Below, in pieces: positions 1 to 11,900 of a DNA stretch of 28,798 nucleotides; the stretch's first letter is position 1, and every line of letters starts with the position of its first letter. Source of the stretch: Baffinella frigidus (taxonomy: Eukaryota; Cryptophyceae; Cryptomonadales; Baffinellaceae); contig MU646849.1 in NCBI GenBank assembly GCA_026770585.1, positions 169,781 to 198,578 of the forward strand, in the 5' to 3' direction. A program made the position numbers and the translations under genes. A model generated the notes under the pieces. It did not search any database and was not told where the DNA came from. It worked only from the letters and a program-made list of their open reading frames with translations.

Positions 1-97
1 CCCCCCCCCCCCCCAGGACCCTGCAGTAGGCCTATGCCTAGGGCCCTATGGTGATGCTAGGGGAGTGGGCGTTTCTGATGAGCGAGGTACCCCTGTA
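1..97. mobile_element. Family A palindromic element, left end outside window
   Basis: This is the right arm and centre of a hairpin element whose complete copies lie at 17625-17733, 18280-18400 and 19313-19433. The right end reads GAGCGAGGTACCCCTGTA. The centre carries the CCTAGGACC / GTAGGCCTATGCCTAGG motif typical of this family. The left arm is cut off by the window edge, where a C run stands. It has no coding capacity and is probably a non-autonomous, MITE-like repeat. Confidence 0.7.
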
Positions 98-464
98 GCG
101 CGGGTCTCCTCTGTCAGCCTCCCCCAGCCTTCACCACCGCCAACATCCTTTCTAAAGATCCTTTGCTTCGGAACCCATAGAACTGGCCAGTTTTGCTAAA
201 TCCTAAACAATAAAATGTGAAGAGTGCGGTCCTTTCTTCGTTGCAGCACTCCATGTGGAACCAGGCAGTTTCGGCGTGCCAGTTTTGATAGCAGCTTTGA
301 GATGGTAGACATACTGGTACCCACCCCCCACCAGTTCCATTTTCTGAGACTGGTTGATGGGTTCTCGTTGGCCACACTACGCTCCTCCCCACTCGGAAAG
401 CAACGAAATCGCTCACCAACCCCCCCCCACCCCCTGGAAACACCCGCAGGTCATCGGGCAAATG
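98..464. other. Unassigned interval, no convincing gene
   Basis: Short overlapping ORFs exist on both strands (the longest about 115 codons on the minus strand), but they overlap each other, lack paired splice signals and match no family I know. I see no repeat in this interval that recurs elsewhere in the window. Confidence 0.4.
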
Positions 465-569
465 TATCCCTTAAGTGGCCAGCCGGTCAAAATTGACCGC
501 CAAGAGGTCCTAGGCAGGTCCTAGGGCCCTACGGTAGGGCGTATGAGCTTACTGGCCACTTAAGGGATA
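465..569. mobile_element. Family B palindromic element, copy 1
   Basis: The ends TATCCCTTAAGTGGCCA and TGGCCACTTAAGGGATA are inverted repeats of each other. The inside carries GTCCTAGGCAGGTCCTAGGG and CTACGGTAGGGC. Near-identical copies lie at 13779-13883, 16189-16292 and 16830-16933. A TA at both ends suggests a TA target site. About 105 bp, non-coding, MITE-like. Confidence 0.8.
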
Positions 570-1224
570 CTTGCTTTCGGGAGATTGGACCGTGGACTTG
601 ACGGCGAGCCCTTCGGACAGCAAACGGTTCCAGTCATCGTGAGCCTCGGTCGGACAGGCGACGAGTCTCGAAGTGGGGTCTCAGAGAGTGGCAGACAAAG
701 GGGATACGACGAAGACACATAGGCGCCGAGCGGAACATGGGGAGTGAAAACAGGCTTATTGAAAGGCGGGGGGCTGCACTCGCTGCTGTGCTGCTTGTGT
801 TGTGTCATTGGTTCTTGTTTACGGACGCATCGATTGCCATTTAATCTGATGACCCCTAATGACACTTCGAAGCTGACACATTGTTGAACTTTGCTGACGT
901 CCGTACATTAGGGGAAACCTCTGCACGGCCACCCTTCTCTCCTTTCATCGTTGGTGTCTGACTGATCTCTTTCATCGTTGGTGTCTGACTGATTTCACCT
1001 CACCCCCTCACACAATCCCTCTCACCTTGTGGGGGATCCGTAGTTGGAGCTATTATACTTCAACTATGGGATACCATGAGCCTAATAAAGGCTGGCTTGG
1101 GTTCGGTGCGTGGGCGGGCATGGTCACCAATTGGTATACCTCCAAACACCCCAAGAGAACCACCCTGTATCCCCTCTTCACGAGCCTCTGCACTGGAAAG
1201 CGAAACGCGATCCGAAAGCAAACA
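570..1224. other. Repeat-bearing interval, no gene seen
   Basis: It contains a direct repeat of about 27 bp at 951-1000 (TTTCATCGTTGGTGTCTGAC twice). Two motifs recur near 25500-25625: a 'CTGACGTCCGTACATTAGGG..AAACCTCTGCAC' block at 891-925 and a 'GGATCCGTAGTTGGAGCT..CTATGGGATAC' block at 1034-1075. This is therefore part of a dispersed repeat also present in the right half of the window. ORFs here are short and overlapping. Confidence 0.5.
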
Positions 1225-1900
1225 TGCTTTCTCTGCAGATCCCTTCTACGGAACGGCGTGTCGTTGGGCTATGTTGGGAGAAATTAAAACCTAAAGGACC
1301 TAAAGTCATTGGCTGTGCGGCTGTAGGGTTTGGTAGAAATGAACAAAATGCCGTGGACTCGAGAAATGTCACGTCATCGAGCTCGTCGAAGACATGCTCA
1401 TGGCGTCCTCAACAAAACGCCATGCTTCCTTTCGGATCACAGTCAGGCCGCGTGGCACATGGGAAATTGCGAGCCAGCAACTCCAGGATTGCGTCGGAGT
1501 TGAAGCTCCCTGCGACAATCTGTCTCCGCTGAAAAACTTCTTTTCCCGGGAGGCAGTGCGCACCGCAGGGCTTTCGGGGCAGGGAAAGGATGCGGAGCTC
1601 CTTCCTGCATCGATTGCGGGCCCCGCTAGCCTTTGGACCCGCACACAAAAACTCAGCTGAAAGGGACAAGAGCTATTGGAGCTATTGGAGCTTTAATGCA
1701 CGTTGTACCCATGTCCGTCGGACCGGAACGCCGTGATGAGCACAGCCGGAGGCCACTTCTACAGCTATGGAGAGCGTATGGAGTATATGGAGCTTTAATG
1801 AACGTTATGCAGCACGCACCTTTAGGTCCTTTAGGTTTTAATTTCTCCCAACATATGCCAACGACACGCCGTTCCGTAGAAGGGATCTGCAGAGAAAGCA
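1225..1900. mobile_element. Family G foldback element with ~80 bp inverted termini
   Basis: The left arm (1225-1305) runs from TGCTTTCTCTGCAGATCCC to CCTAAAGGACCTAAAG. The right arm (1821-1900) is its reverse complement almost base for base. The interior of about 510 bp contains short repeats such as GAGCTATTGGAGCTATTGG and no convincing gene. Single-arm relatives occur at 19669-19815, 22860-22978, 23402-23480, 24561-24645 and 26147-26283. It looks like a non-autonomous foldback element; no transposase is visible. Confidence 0.65.
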
Positions 1901-2438
1901 TTTTATGGAGCTTATGGACCACTCGCCCTCACGGCAAGACCAATTCCTCGATTCTGAGATCTCGGATTCACCTTGCCATCCAGGCGTATACGCCTGGATG
2001 ACAAAAACGTTTTAATTTAAAAGTCCTGTACCAGGGGCCGGACGTGATCAAGTGTCGGACCCGTGTCCTGATCCGTGACCAGGATCCAACGCCCATTTGT
2101 TTTTCGCACGACTCTTTTCTCGAGTTTCCTACACGCGACAGGGAGGACGTGACCGGTCACTTGATCCCATTCGCGTGTAGTAAACTCTTTGTTTTACATA
2201 TTTTGGACGTGACACCCCGGTATACAATGTTTTAAAGCCCTAAATGTGCCTGGATCACACGTCTCGAAATCAGGCATTTGGTCTCGCTGTGAGGGCTGGT
2301 GGGGAGCTTACGAAACATTGACCAGTATCCCGAAAGTTGGCTCAAAATCGCAAATGCCTAAAGTGGTCCTGTCAACATACGCTTAAGTGGCTCCACATTT
2401 GACGCTAAATTCTCCTTTCCCCCATCTTCGGCGTAGGG
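1901..2438. other. Interval with no gene seen
   Basis: One short hairpin (CAGGCGTATACGCCTG at 1980-1997) is visible, and the rest shows moderate GC. The 63-codon open frame at 2044 has no supporting splice or family signal. It may be intergenic upstream DNA of the gene starting at 2829. Confidence 0.4.
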
Positions 2439-2828
2439 CTGGTCCTCCCCCACTTCACCCGCGGTAGAGCTGGGAAAGCTTCGTGTATCTAGTGTTAGAA
2501 GACCAGCGGCAGTGCTGGCGACGAGCGCGCAGCAGAGCTAATGCCGGAAGTCGCCACGAAGCACCTGGGCTGCAGATCGGCAAGATTTGAGGACTGGGAA
2601 TTTTGAGCAAGGAGAAAATGAGCAGACCAGGCTGTGGAGATTGTGGGAATCTCCCAAGCCTGTGAGGGCGGTGCTGATGCTGCGAAGCCGCTTCGTCTGC
2701 ACGTGCAGCGGACTTTATTGTTCAGAGGCTTCCTAGAGCTAACCTCCGTGAGCTTAGGCCCTGCACCCAGGGGACCACCTGAAAAAGAGTGGCGTTTGAG
2801 CAGGAGAAGGAGCGTCGGGGGATTAGCC
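2439..2828 (+). promoter_or_regulatory. Probable promoter and 5' leader of the 2829 gene
   Basis: This GC-rich, repeat-free stretch leads into the ATG at 2829. No clear TATA box is seen. Upstream ATGs occur near 2541, 2618 and 2677; the one at 2677 is out of frame with 2829, and no in-frame ATG precedes it closely. The reading frame of exon 1 is open upstream to 2634, so a longer N-terminus from a non-ATG start cannot be excluded. The role is inferred from position only. Confidence 0.35.
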
Positions 2829-2988
2829 ATGGCGACAATTTCATTCCTGCGCCTCGCCGGCATCCTATTCGCATCGCTCTTCGTCCTCATCGGGATCTCC
2901 CTCCAGCTCATCTCGGTCCGCTCCCCACCCTCACAAGCCACAACAGGACCGAAGTCGCGTTTTTCCAGGGACATTGATTTGCACTGCA
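2829..2988 (+). CDS. Exon E1: start codon and N-terminal membrane anchor
   Basis: The ATG sits in a strong Kozak context (GCCATGGCG). The first 30 residues begin MATISFLRLAGILFASLF and form a hydrophobic segment of about 24 residues, followed by a basic/polar stretch. This is typical of a signal anchor or uncleaved signal peptide. The donor GCA|GTGAGT at 2989 is near consensus and leaves phase 1. The next sure exon (E3) starts in phase 0, so at least one short exon must lie between them. Confidence 0.65.
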
Positions 2989-5900
2989 GTGAGTCGGATG
3001 ACAGCTCACTCTGGAGCTGTCATGTTACGTTGACTGCATTCTGTTGCACAGCGAAACACATCAAGGAACCCAAGCAGGCGCTGTGGTCCCTCTGGGTGGA
3101 ATGTGTGGGAAGACAGCTCAAGACACTTTACTGAACTTATGACGTCGGACAAAATTCAAAGTGTCCAGAGCGGGCTCGAGCTAATTTTCCGCGAAGGTGA
3201 GTTGACACCTACCCCAGCTTGGCCGGGCAGCTGTTCCGCGGCCGCGACGCCACCAGCACCCCAAAAGAGAACCAAATCGGGATATTTGCCCTGTCGTAGA
3301 TTTCACAGAAAGTCTACTCTGAGAGTAGACTCTTGGTGAAAAACAAGCTCAACTCCGTCCCCAGCTGGTTCTCTTCTGGTGGCTGGTGGCATGCCTTTTT
3401 CTGTTCGAGGCGTAACGTATCCCACACAGGGGACTTCGAAGGAATTTTGAACAACCCCTAAACGATAAGACCTAGGACCCTACGGTAGGCAACCTGTAGG
3501 GACATAGGGGGGTTCCTACGGATAAGGTAACGGAAACTCGGGCATTTCCTACCCGAAGATTCCTTCGTAGCCCGTTGTGTAGCCTGGCAGGGGCGGGGTT
3601 CTTCTAGACCCCGTGATGGGTGAGGGTTAGGGTTACCCTGAACCCCAAACCCAAAACCCGAAGGTGGAAGACATTTCTCTCAAGGGAATTTCCATCCGCA
3701 CGAGAAGTCAGATTGAAATTTGCACCGGTGGAGTGCTGAGCCGCTCGTTTCTCTTTAGGTCCTGCTGAGAAATAGCCTATGGGGTTTGCTTACCACGCAA
3801 GAGTGTGGGGCTGACCTGGGAAAACAAGCCAGTTCACACGGAATTTGCAACAACTTTCCGAAATTTCGATTTTTCTGTGGGAAGAATGTCCACTTACTCA
3901 AGAAATAGTAGAATTCTACTATTTCTCCTGTGGGTCACTCTGCCCTACACTCTTGCGTGGTGTACTGGCGGCCGTCTTGGCAAGATCTATGATTATTACA
4001 TCCTATAATAAAGGCCTCTTTCGTTTCGCGCTCGTTTCGCGCAGGGTGGAAATGCTAAACCCTAACATCCTAACATCCTAACATCCTAACATCCTAAACC
4101 CTAACATCCTAACATCCTAACATCCTAACATCCTAAACCCTAACATCCTAACATCCTCAACCGGGCTGGAAACCTGTACGGAGCCGCTACGTCACTAGAA
4201 CGAAGTCAATCACAGGGCTTACCTCTGTCTCTGTCTTTCTGGGCTCACCAATCTGGTGAGCCCGGGCTCTTTCCCGCTCCAAAGTCACTTTTTGGATTTT
4301 CAGGCTGGAAACCTGTACGGACCCTAAACCCTAACATCCTAACATCCTACACCAGGCTGGAAACCTGTACGGGGTCCCTCTCTCCGACATGTGCAAGGCT
4401 TACTCAGGTCTAACCCCTAAACCTTAAATCCTAAACCCTAACCTAAACCCTAAACCCTGAGCCTGAACCCCCAACCCCGAAACTCGAATTCCTAATCCCT
4501 AATCCCTAAAACATGAAAACTAAAATCTGAAACCTGAGCCCTAAACCCCAAACGCCAATCCCCAAACCACTAACCCCCAACCCGAAACCCGAAACCGAAA
4601 CGCAGGGTCGCCGGACTACTCAGACAAGGAGTCTTTCGACAAGCTGATTGACGCGGTGCTGGTCACGCGGAAACAATGCCTTGGGGGCCTGTCCACCAAC
4701 ATCACCATGTGCCCCCCCACACCACACACCACACACCCCACACCACACACCACACACCACACACCACACACCACAGCACGGTCGAATCGTTGCGTTTTTA
4801 GTGTTTTTATCTCGCCACACATCCCCCGCGATAACCTCCATTGCCGGTACGTTTCGCACGGTTGGGTCGAGAGTTCGTCCCATCGTTCCAATTCTTGATC
4901 CATCCGGGGTCACAGCTCGGGCGCGCATGCGTTTGCGCTTCTTAACGGCTTCCAACGAGCGAACAATCGCCCGTGAAAGCCCTTACGGATGCCTGGACAC
5001 ACCGTCTTGCGAGCGGGCATTGGATACCGCATTCAGTGTGATGACGTTTTGTTGCGTATTCCGTCGCACGAACCTGCTCTGCCAATCCAAATTTTGCCCT
5101 GTGTCATTTCAGGTGGGAGCAAACGCTCAATATATATATTTCTATGGGGAACGTGACCCTGGATATTATAGTTTGGCTGTGAGGATATTAGAAACAACTG
5201 GGAATTTTCAGGTCCGACATGGCCATTCTTCTGGTGTACGCAACGAGACATGGTTGTTTTTTTCAAGTCATTTCTCAACCCGAAAAACAACAACCACGTG
5301 AACGTGGATGTTCAAGACATCCAAGGCTTTTGAAGCATTAAAAAACAAAAACAATAGTGCTGTTCAAGACTTCGAAGGCTTTTGAAGGATTAAACAAAAT
5401 AATTAATAGTGCTGCTGAGCCCAGAAAGACAGAGACAGAGGTAAGCCCAGTGATTGACTTGGGTCTAGTGACGCGGAAGCAATGCCTATGATAGGGGACC
5501 CCGCTTCAAAGAGCCCGGGCCCTTTCCCGCTCTTAAGTTGACTTGTGCTACACACCCAGCTTGACTTGTGCTTCACACCCAGCTTGACTTGTGCTACACA
5601 CCCAGCTTTGTGCGACACACCCCAAGCTGTCAACTTGAGAATAGTCGTGATTAGTCAACCTCTTTTTTTTGTCATTATTATTATTATTGACGGACGCGTT
5701 TCGGGCGCAGGGCTGAGCGGGCTGAGCGCGTCGAGTGCTGCGAAAAGCACAGTCCTGGACCCTCCATCTGGTGCACCCTCGAAACCCGAAACCCCGGAAC
5801 TCGAAACGATGTACCCGAAATCCGGAACCCGGAACCCGAAACCATGAACCTGAGACCCGAAACCCGGAATCCGAGGCCCGGGACCACAGTCCTGGGCCCA

Positions 5901-8900
5901 CCGTCTGGAGCAGCCCCCGAGACCCAAACCCTCACCCCGGAACCCGAAACTCGAAACGATGAACCCGAAATCCGGAATCCGAGACCCGAAACCATGAACC
6001 ACAGTCCTTGACCCTGCGTCTGGTGCACCCTCAAACCCAAAACCCCGAAACTCGAAACGATGATCCCGAAACCCCGGAACCTGGAAATCCGAAACCCGGA
6101 ACCCGAAACTCGAAACCCGGAATCCGAGGCCCGGAACCACAGTCCTGGGCCCACCGTCTGGAGCAGCCCCCGAGACCCAAACCCCCGATGAACCTGAGAC
6201 CCGGAATCCAGGACCCGGAACCCGAAACCAGAAACTATGAACCCGGACCCGAAACCCTAACCCTGAACCCGAAAAAAAACGAGACCCGAAGACCGAAATC
6301 CGGAACCCGAGGCCCGAAGCCCTAACCCGAAACCCGAAACCATGAACCTCGGAACCGGAACCCAGAACCCGGAACATGGAGCCCGAAAACCGAAAAAACG
6401 AGATCCGAAGCCCTAAACCGAAACGCGGACATCAATCAAGGTACCTTTCGGGCATCGAAACCTTGAACATGAGACCTGGAACCCGAACCCCGAAACCCCC
6501 CGAAACCTGAAACCCGAAACGCTAACCACGGAACCTGGACCCCGCGGAACCCTGAACCCGAAACCCAAAAAAACGAGAGCCCCGAAGCGCTGACCCGAAA
6601 CTTGGCATGTTGCAGGCAACTCTCGGGGATCTGCGCCAAGCCCTGGCTCCTGGAGATCTCCCAGAAGGTGCGGTTCACTAACCTCATAGGATAATGGACT
6701 AAAAATGGGATAGTTAGGCCTACGGAATTGCCTGCCGTAGGCCGTAGGGCTCCTGTGACCAAAAAGTCCCTAGGATAGGTCAAAAGGAGCCAGCCCTGCC
6801 TCCTCGAGATCTCCCAGAAAGTGCGGTTCACTAACCACTCGAGAATGCTAGCGGGGCCTATTTAGAACCGAACATATAAAGTCTTTACTACACAAATGGT
6901 CAAATTTGTACCAGGATAAGTTAAAAGTAACCTCGCGCCTCGCATAAATTCTGCCAGGCACGAGGTTACTTTACCTTATCCTGGTACAAACATTTACAAC
7001 CTTTTCCCCCCCCATATAAATAGGCCCCTCTAGCGTTCTCGTGTGGAACCCGCGAGTGATTTGTACTGCGCGGGTATCTAATGCGGGCGGAATTTGTACC
7101 AGGACACGCGAGGAGTACTCAACTGGTGGTGGTGATCGTGTTCAGGGTTCAAAGACCACCGAAAAGGTAGAACAGTCCCTGCATTTATGACCACCCACAA
7201 GGTAGAGCAGTCCCGGCAATGATTGTGAACCGTCTGTATCGCCACGCTGTAAAGCAACTTGCCATCCCTACACCCCTACATGGGGTACCTCGTTCATAAC
7301 AAACCGCCTCCCCCTACAACCCTTCAGTAGGCCTATGCCTAGGGCCCTACGGTGGTCCTAGGGGGGGGGCGGTTTCTTATGAGCGAGGTACCCCTGTACA
7401 CCCTGACAACGGTCCACCTGGCACCCCACGTCGCACCAGGAAGTTTGTACCTGAAACCAAGCCCCCCCCCCTCCTGGAAACAGAATAACTCGGACATCAC
7501 GGACCTCACTCCGATGGAGAAGATGGAGCTCTTCACCTCTGTCCTCGGTATACCCCACATCCTACACCCCTGCACTCTGAACCCCAAGCCCTAAGCCCCA
7601 AACCCCAAACCCCAAACCCCACGCCCCAGACCCCAAACCCCAAGCCCTACACTCTAAACCCTAAACCCCAAACCCCAAACCCTAAACCCTGAACCCCAAC
7701 CCCTAAAACCTAACCCCAAACCCGAAGCCCGAAACTTCAAACTCTAAACCCGAAACTCGGACCTAGGGGACTTCATCGGCGTGCAGAGCGCGGATGGGTA
7801 CATGGATGCCAACCCCGAATTCTGGTACCGAATCACGAATCCCAAAGCCCTAACCTGAAACCCTGAGCCCAAAACCCAAATCTCCCAATTCCGAATTCCG
7901 AATCCCAAATCCCCAAACTCAAACCCCAAAACAATGAGCCCGGAACCCCAAAACCCAAAACCCAAAACCCAACCCCAAAACCCAAAACCCCAAACCCCAA
8001 ACACCAAACCAGGTGCAAGAACTGCCCGGACGACCAACGCAAGAACTGCCCCTTCGATCCTGCCCCCGGCTCGGCGCGCGAGAAGGTGCGCGCCCCTCTG
8101 TTTTCGAGTTCAGGATTTCGGGGGGGTTGACGCGCAACGTCCGCAGCGCTAGGCGAGCACGCGCGCCGCTTGCTCTGCACTGGCGCGCGCGGGTTGGGGT
8201 TTAGGGTGTGGGGTTGAGGGTTGAGGGTGTGGGGTTTGGGGTGTGTGGTGTGGGGTTTAGGGTTTGGGTGAGTTGGTGAGGGTTGAGGGTTCTGGAGAAC
8301 TGTCTGGACGACCAGCGCGAGAACTGCCCGTTCGACCCTTCCCCTGGCTCCGAATGTGAGTAGGTGCGAGCCCATCGTTTTCGGGTTGAGCGTTTGGCGT
8401 CTCTTTTGTTGGGTTCAGGGTTGAGGGTTGAGGGTGGGGCCTTCGAGCGGGAGGCGGTGAGTGCGGGGTTTAGCGTTGATGGGTTATGGGTTGGGGTGGA
8501 GAGGTTTGGGTCCACTTTTTCGGGTTTCGGGGTGTGGGTTGAGGCCCATGCCACGCAAGGTTGCTGGTGGGTGTTGAATTTTCAAAACCCTGTCAGGATA
8601 GGGTTTGCAACTTTTGAAAACCACTGCCTTGAGGGGAAATTGACTTTTGGCAACCCCTTCCAAGAATATGGCGTGGTGGCTCGGCCGGTGAGGCGGTGCG
8701 AGTCCCTGCGTGTAGGGTTTCGGGTTTGGTTTTAGGGATTGGGTTTACGGTTTAGGGTTTTCTGGCTGGAGGGCGCTCCGAACACTAAACACTAGAACCA
8801 AAACCAAAACCAAAACCAAAAACCTACACCCAAAACCCCAAATGCCCAACGCCGAACGCTCAACTCCAAACCTCAAACCCTCACACCCAAATCCTGACAC

Positions 8901-11900
8901 CCAAACCCCAAACCCTAACACCCAACCCCCAAACCCTAACACCCAAAACCCAACCGCAGGTGTGCGACTGTCCTAGCGGGCGCGTCTCGACGGCGAGTGA
9001 GCCCTTCTGGTCTATGGTAAACCCGCTCAACCCGTAACCCTGAACCCTGAACCCCACACCACGCACCCGAGACCCGACACCCGAAACCCCACATCCTAAA
9101 CACTTAACCCTGAGCCCTAAACCTTTGACACTAAACCTCAAACCATCTGAGCCCTTCTGGTCCATGGGAAACCCGAAACCCAAAACCCAAAACCAAAGTC
9201 ACCCCGCGACCCTCACCTAAACCCTGAACCCGAAACCCGAAACCCGAAACCCGAAACCCCACACCCAACGCCCAGCAACAAACATCCTAAACCCTAAACC
9301 CTAAACCCTAAACCCTAAACCCTAAACCCTAAACCCTAAACCCTAAACCCTAAACCCTAAACCCGAGACCCACGACAGTAACGTCGGCATCAACACGGCA
9401 TCAACCCTAACCCCAACCCCAAATCCCAAACCCAGACCCCTGAACCCTAAACCCTAAACCCTAAACCCTAAACCCTAAACCCTAAAACCCTAAATCCTAA
9501 ACCCCACACCCTAAACCCCAAACCCAACACCCTAACCCCTCGACCCTCAACCCCAGACCCCAAACCCAATCACCACGGCATCAACCCCAAACCCTGAATC
9601 CTGAACCAGGTGACGGACCACGGCCTCACCGCGGATTTCGTGCGCTGCGACGACAAGGCTGTGGTACACCCACCATCCCGCGTGGGATCCAAAGAGGCGG
9701 ATTTGGGGTTTGGGGTTCAGGGTTGGATCCCGCGTGGGATCCAAAGAGGCAGATTCACGGGTCGAATTCGATAGGCTGCAGGTGGGAAGTGGCGCAAGCC
9801 ACATGCTTGATTTGGTCCGTTTCGGCCATAGTCTGGAACCAGGTGACGGACCACGCCTCTCGCCGAATTTCGTGCGCTGCGACGACAAGACCCTCAAGTC
9901 TACACCCGAAACCCAACACCCGAAACCCGAAACCCGAAACCCGAACCCCTAAGACGATAATACGCTGGTTCGCCCACACCCGGACTCCGAATCCCGAAAC
10001 CCGAAATCTGAAACTCCAACCCGAACCCCGAAACTCTCGGCGCCCCTGCTGAGACACAGCCTCAGTGGGGGGACATAGATGGCGGCCATGTCGGTATGAA
10101 CAAACGTCGCGCTCTCTCCCCGTGTTGGTATTAATCAAAGTCTCACTTTTAAACAGGTGTTCCGTACATATATATTGTACACGCTACATGTATAGTTCGA
10201 TGGTGTATACATCTATTGTACACTCTACATGTAGTTATATACTCTATACATGTATTGTACACTCCCTTCCACACTCTACATGTAGTTATACACTCTATAC
10301 ATGTATTGTACACCCCCTTCCTGGTGCAAAACGTACACACTAAAACGCCTAAAACCAAAAACGCTGTTTTAAAACAGGTGTACCAGGAGTGGGTGAAGGC
10401 GCTTTTCCCGGATTTCACCGAGAAAGACATTGCCAGCATGCGCTACATCTTCGAGAACAAGTGCCTCGCTTCCAAGAGCCCCCTCGGGTGAGTGCCTCTA
10501 ATGTCTGGAAGGGAGCCTAGGATGTTTGGAAGGAAGCTCGGAAAGGAGCCTAGAATGTTTGGAAGGGTGCGTAGGATGTTTGGAAGGGAGCCTAGGATGT
10601 TTGGAAGGGAGCCTGAGATGTTTTGGAGAACAAGTGCCTCGCTTCCAAGAGCCCCCTCGGGTGAGTGCCGCTAATGTCTGGAAGGGGGCCTCGGATGTCT
10701 GGAAGGAAGGTCGGAAAGGAGCCTGAGATGTTTGGAAGGGAGCTCAGGATGTCTTCGAGAACAAGTGTCTCGCTTCCAAGAGCCCCCTCGGGTGAGTCAA
10801 GGGAGCCTAGAATGTCTAGAAGGGAGCCTAGGATGTCGGTAAGGGAGGCCGGAAAGGAGCCTGAGGTGCTTGGAAGGGTGCGTAGGATGTCTGGGAGGGA
10901 GCGTGGGATATCTGGAAGGGAGCCTAGGATGTCTTGGAGAACAGGTGCCTCGCTTCCAAGAGCCCCCTCGGGTGGGATCGCTCAGAGCTTAGGATGTCGG
11001 AAGGAAGCGTGTGGTGTCTGGGAGGGAGCCTACGGATGTCTGGAAGAGTCCCCCTTGGGGTGAGGTTGCGGGTTGGTGCTTTGCTGAAGCCGGGCCCTAA
11101 TCTCTAAACTCTAACCCCCAAACCCCTCATCCGTAAAACCTCATCCCTCATCCCTAAACTCTAAACCCTCAACCCTAAACCCTAAACCCCAAAAGGTACA
11201 TCTACAAAACCCCAAACCTTCAAACCCCGCACTGAACGGTAGCTAAAGCCTGACCCTCTCCGTTGCTAACAGGTACATCCTGTCGGTGGGGCCGATGCTG
11301 GCGCTGCTCAGACGATGTTCTCCATCGTCTCCTAAACCCTAACCCCTAGACCCCTCATCCGGAAACCCTAAACCCTACACCCTACACCCTAAAACCCTCA
11401 TCCCTTAACCCTAAACCCCAAACCCCAAACCCTAAAAGGTACATCCTAGCAGCCCTAATGTACAAGCCCCAATCCCTGAAGTTCCATTCAACAAACCCCT
11501 TCAACCTGAATCCCTGAACCCGGAACGCAGGTACATCCTGTCGGTGGGGCCGATGCTGGCGCTGCTTGCGACGATGTTCTCCATCGTGTCCCTCCCGGCC
11601 TACTGCGCCAACTCGCCCATGTCACCCCCAATCCCGCGACCTAAACACCCTACAACCTGGACCCTAAAACGTGGACCCTCAACTGGGAGCGTGCTGGGGG
11701 CGTTTGAGCGGTGCTTTGAGAGACGATGTTCTCGAGCGTGTCCCTCCCGGCCTACTGCGCCAACTCGCCCATGTACCCCCCAAACCCGCGACCTACACAC
11801 CCTAAAACCAAGACCCTAAACCTGGGCCCTAAACCTGGACCCTCAACGTGTTGGGAGCGTGTTGGGAGCGTGGTGGGGGCGTTTTAGCGTTGTGGTCAGA

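Noticed and set aside
1653-2001. Overlapping frames on both strands inside the family G element
   Set aside because: They follow the inverted arm sequence, read similarly on both strands and show no transposase motifs.
5548-6377. Long minus-strand open frames (up to 240 codons) rich in GFRV/GFGF repeats
   Set aside because: They are translations of the AACCCGAA telomere-like repeat; the repetitive 'SGFRVSGF' pattern follows from the DNA unit, and the real exons are on the other strand.
8297-8366. Second copy of E9 as a functional exon
   Set aside because: It has a TAG at its end before the donor and weak acceptor context, while the first copy joins both neighbours in phase.
7744-9183. Minus-strand frames such as 7833-8375 and 8881-9183
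   Set aside because: Same artefact of the CCCTAAA-like filler; they overlap the phase-consistent + strand exons E8 and E9.
9288-9365. True chromosome end
   Set aside because: The perfect CCCTAAA run is short, internal, flanked by exons of one gene and followed by other arrays; it is interstitial.
10492-11063. Open frames with repeated 'GREPRMFGR' style sequence
   Set aside because: Translation of the tandem E11 echo array; intronic, and the frames change between units.
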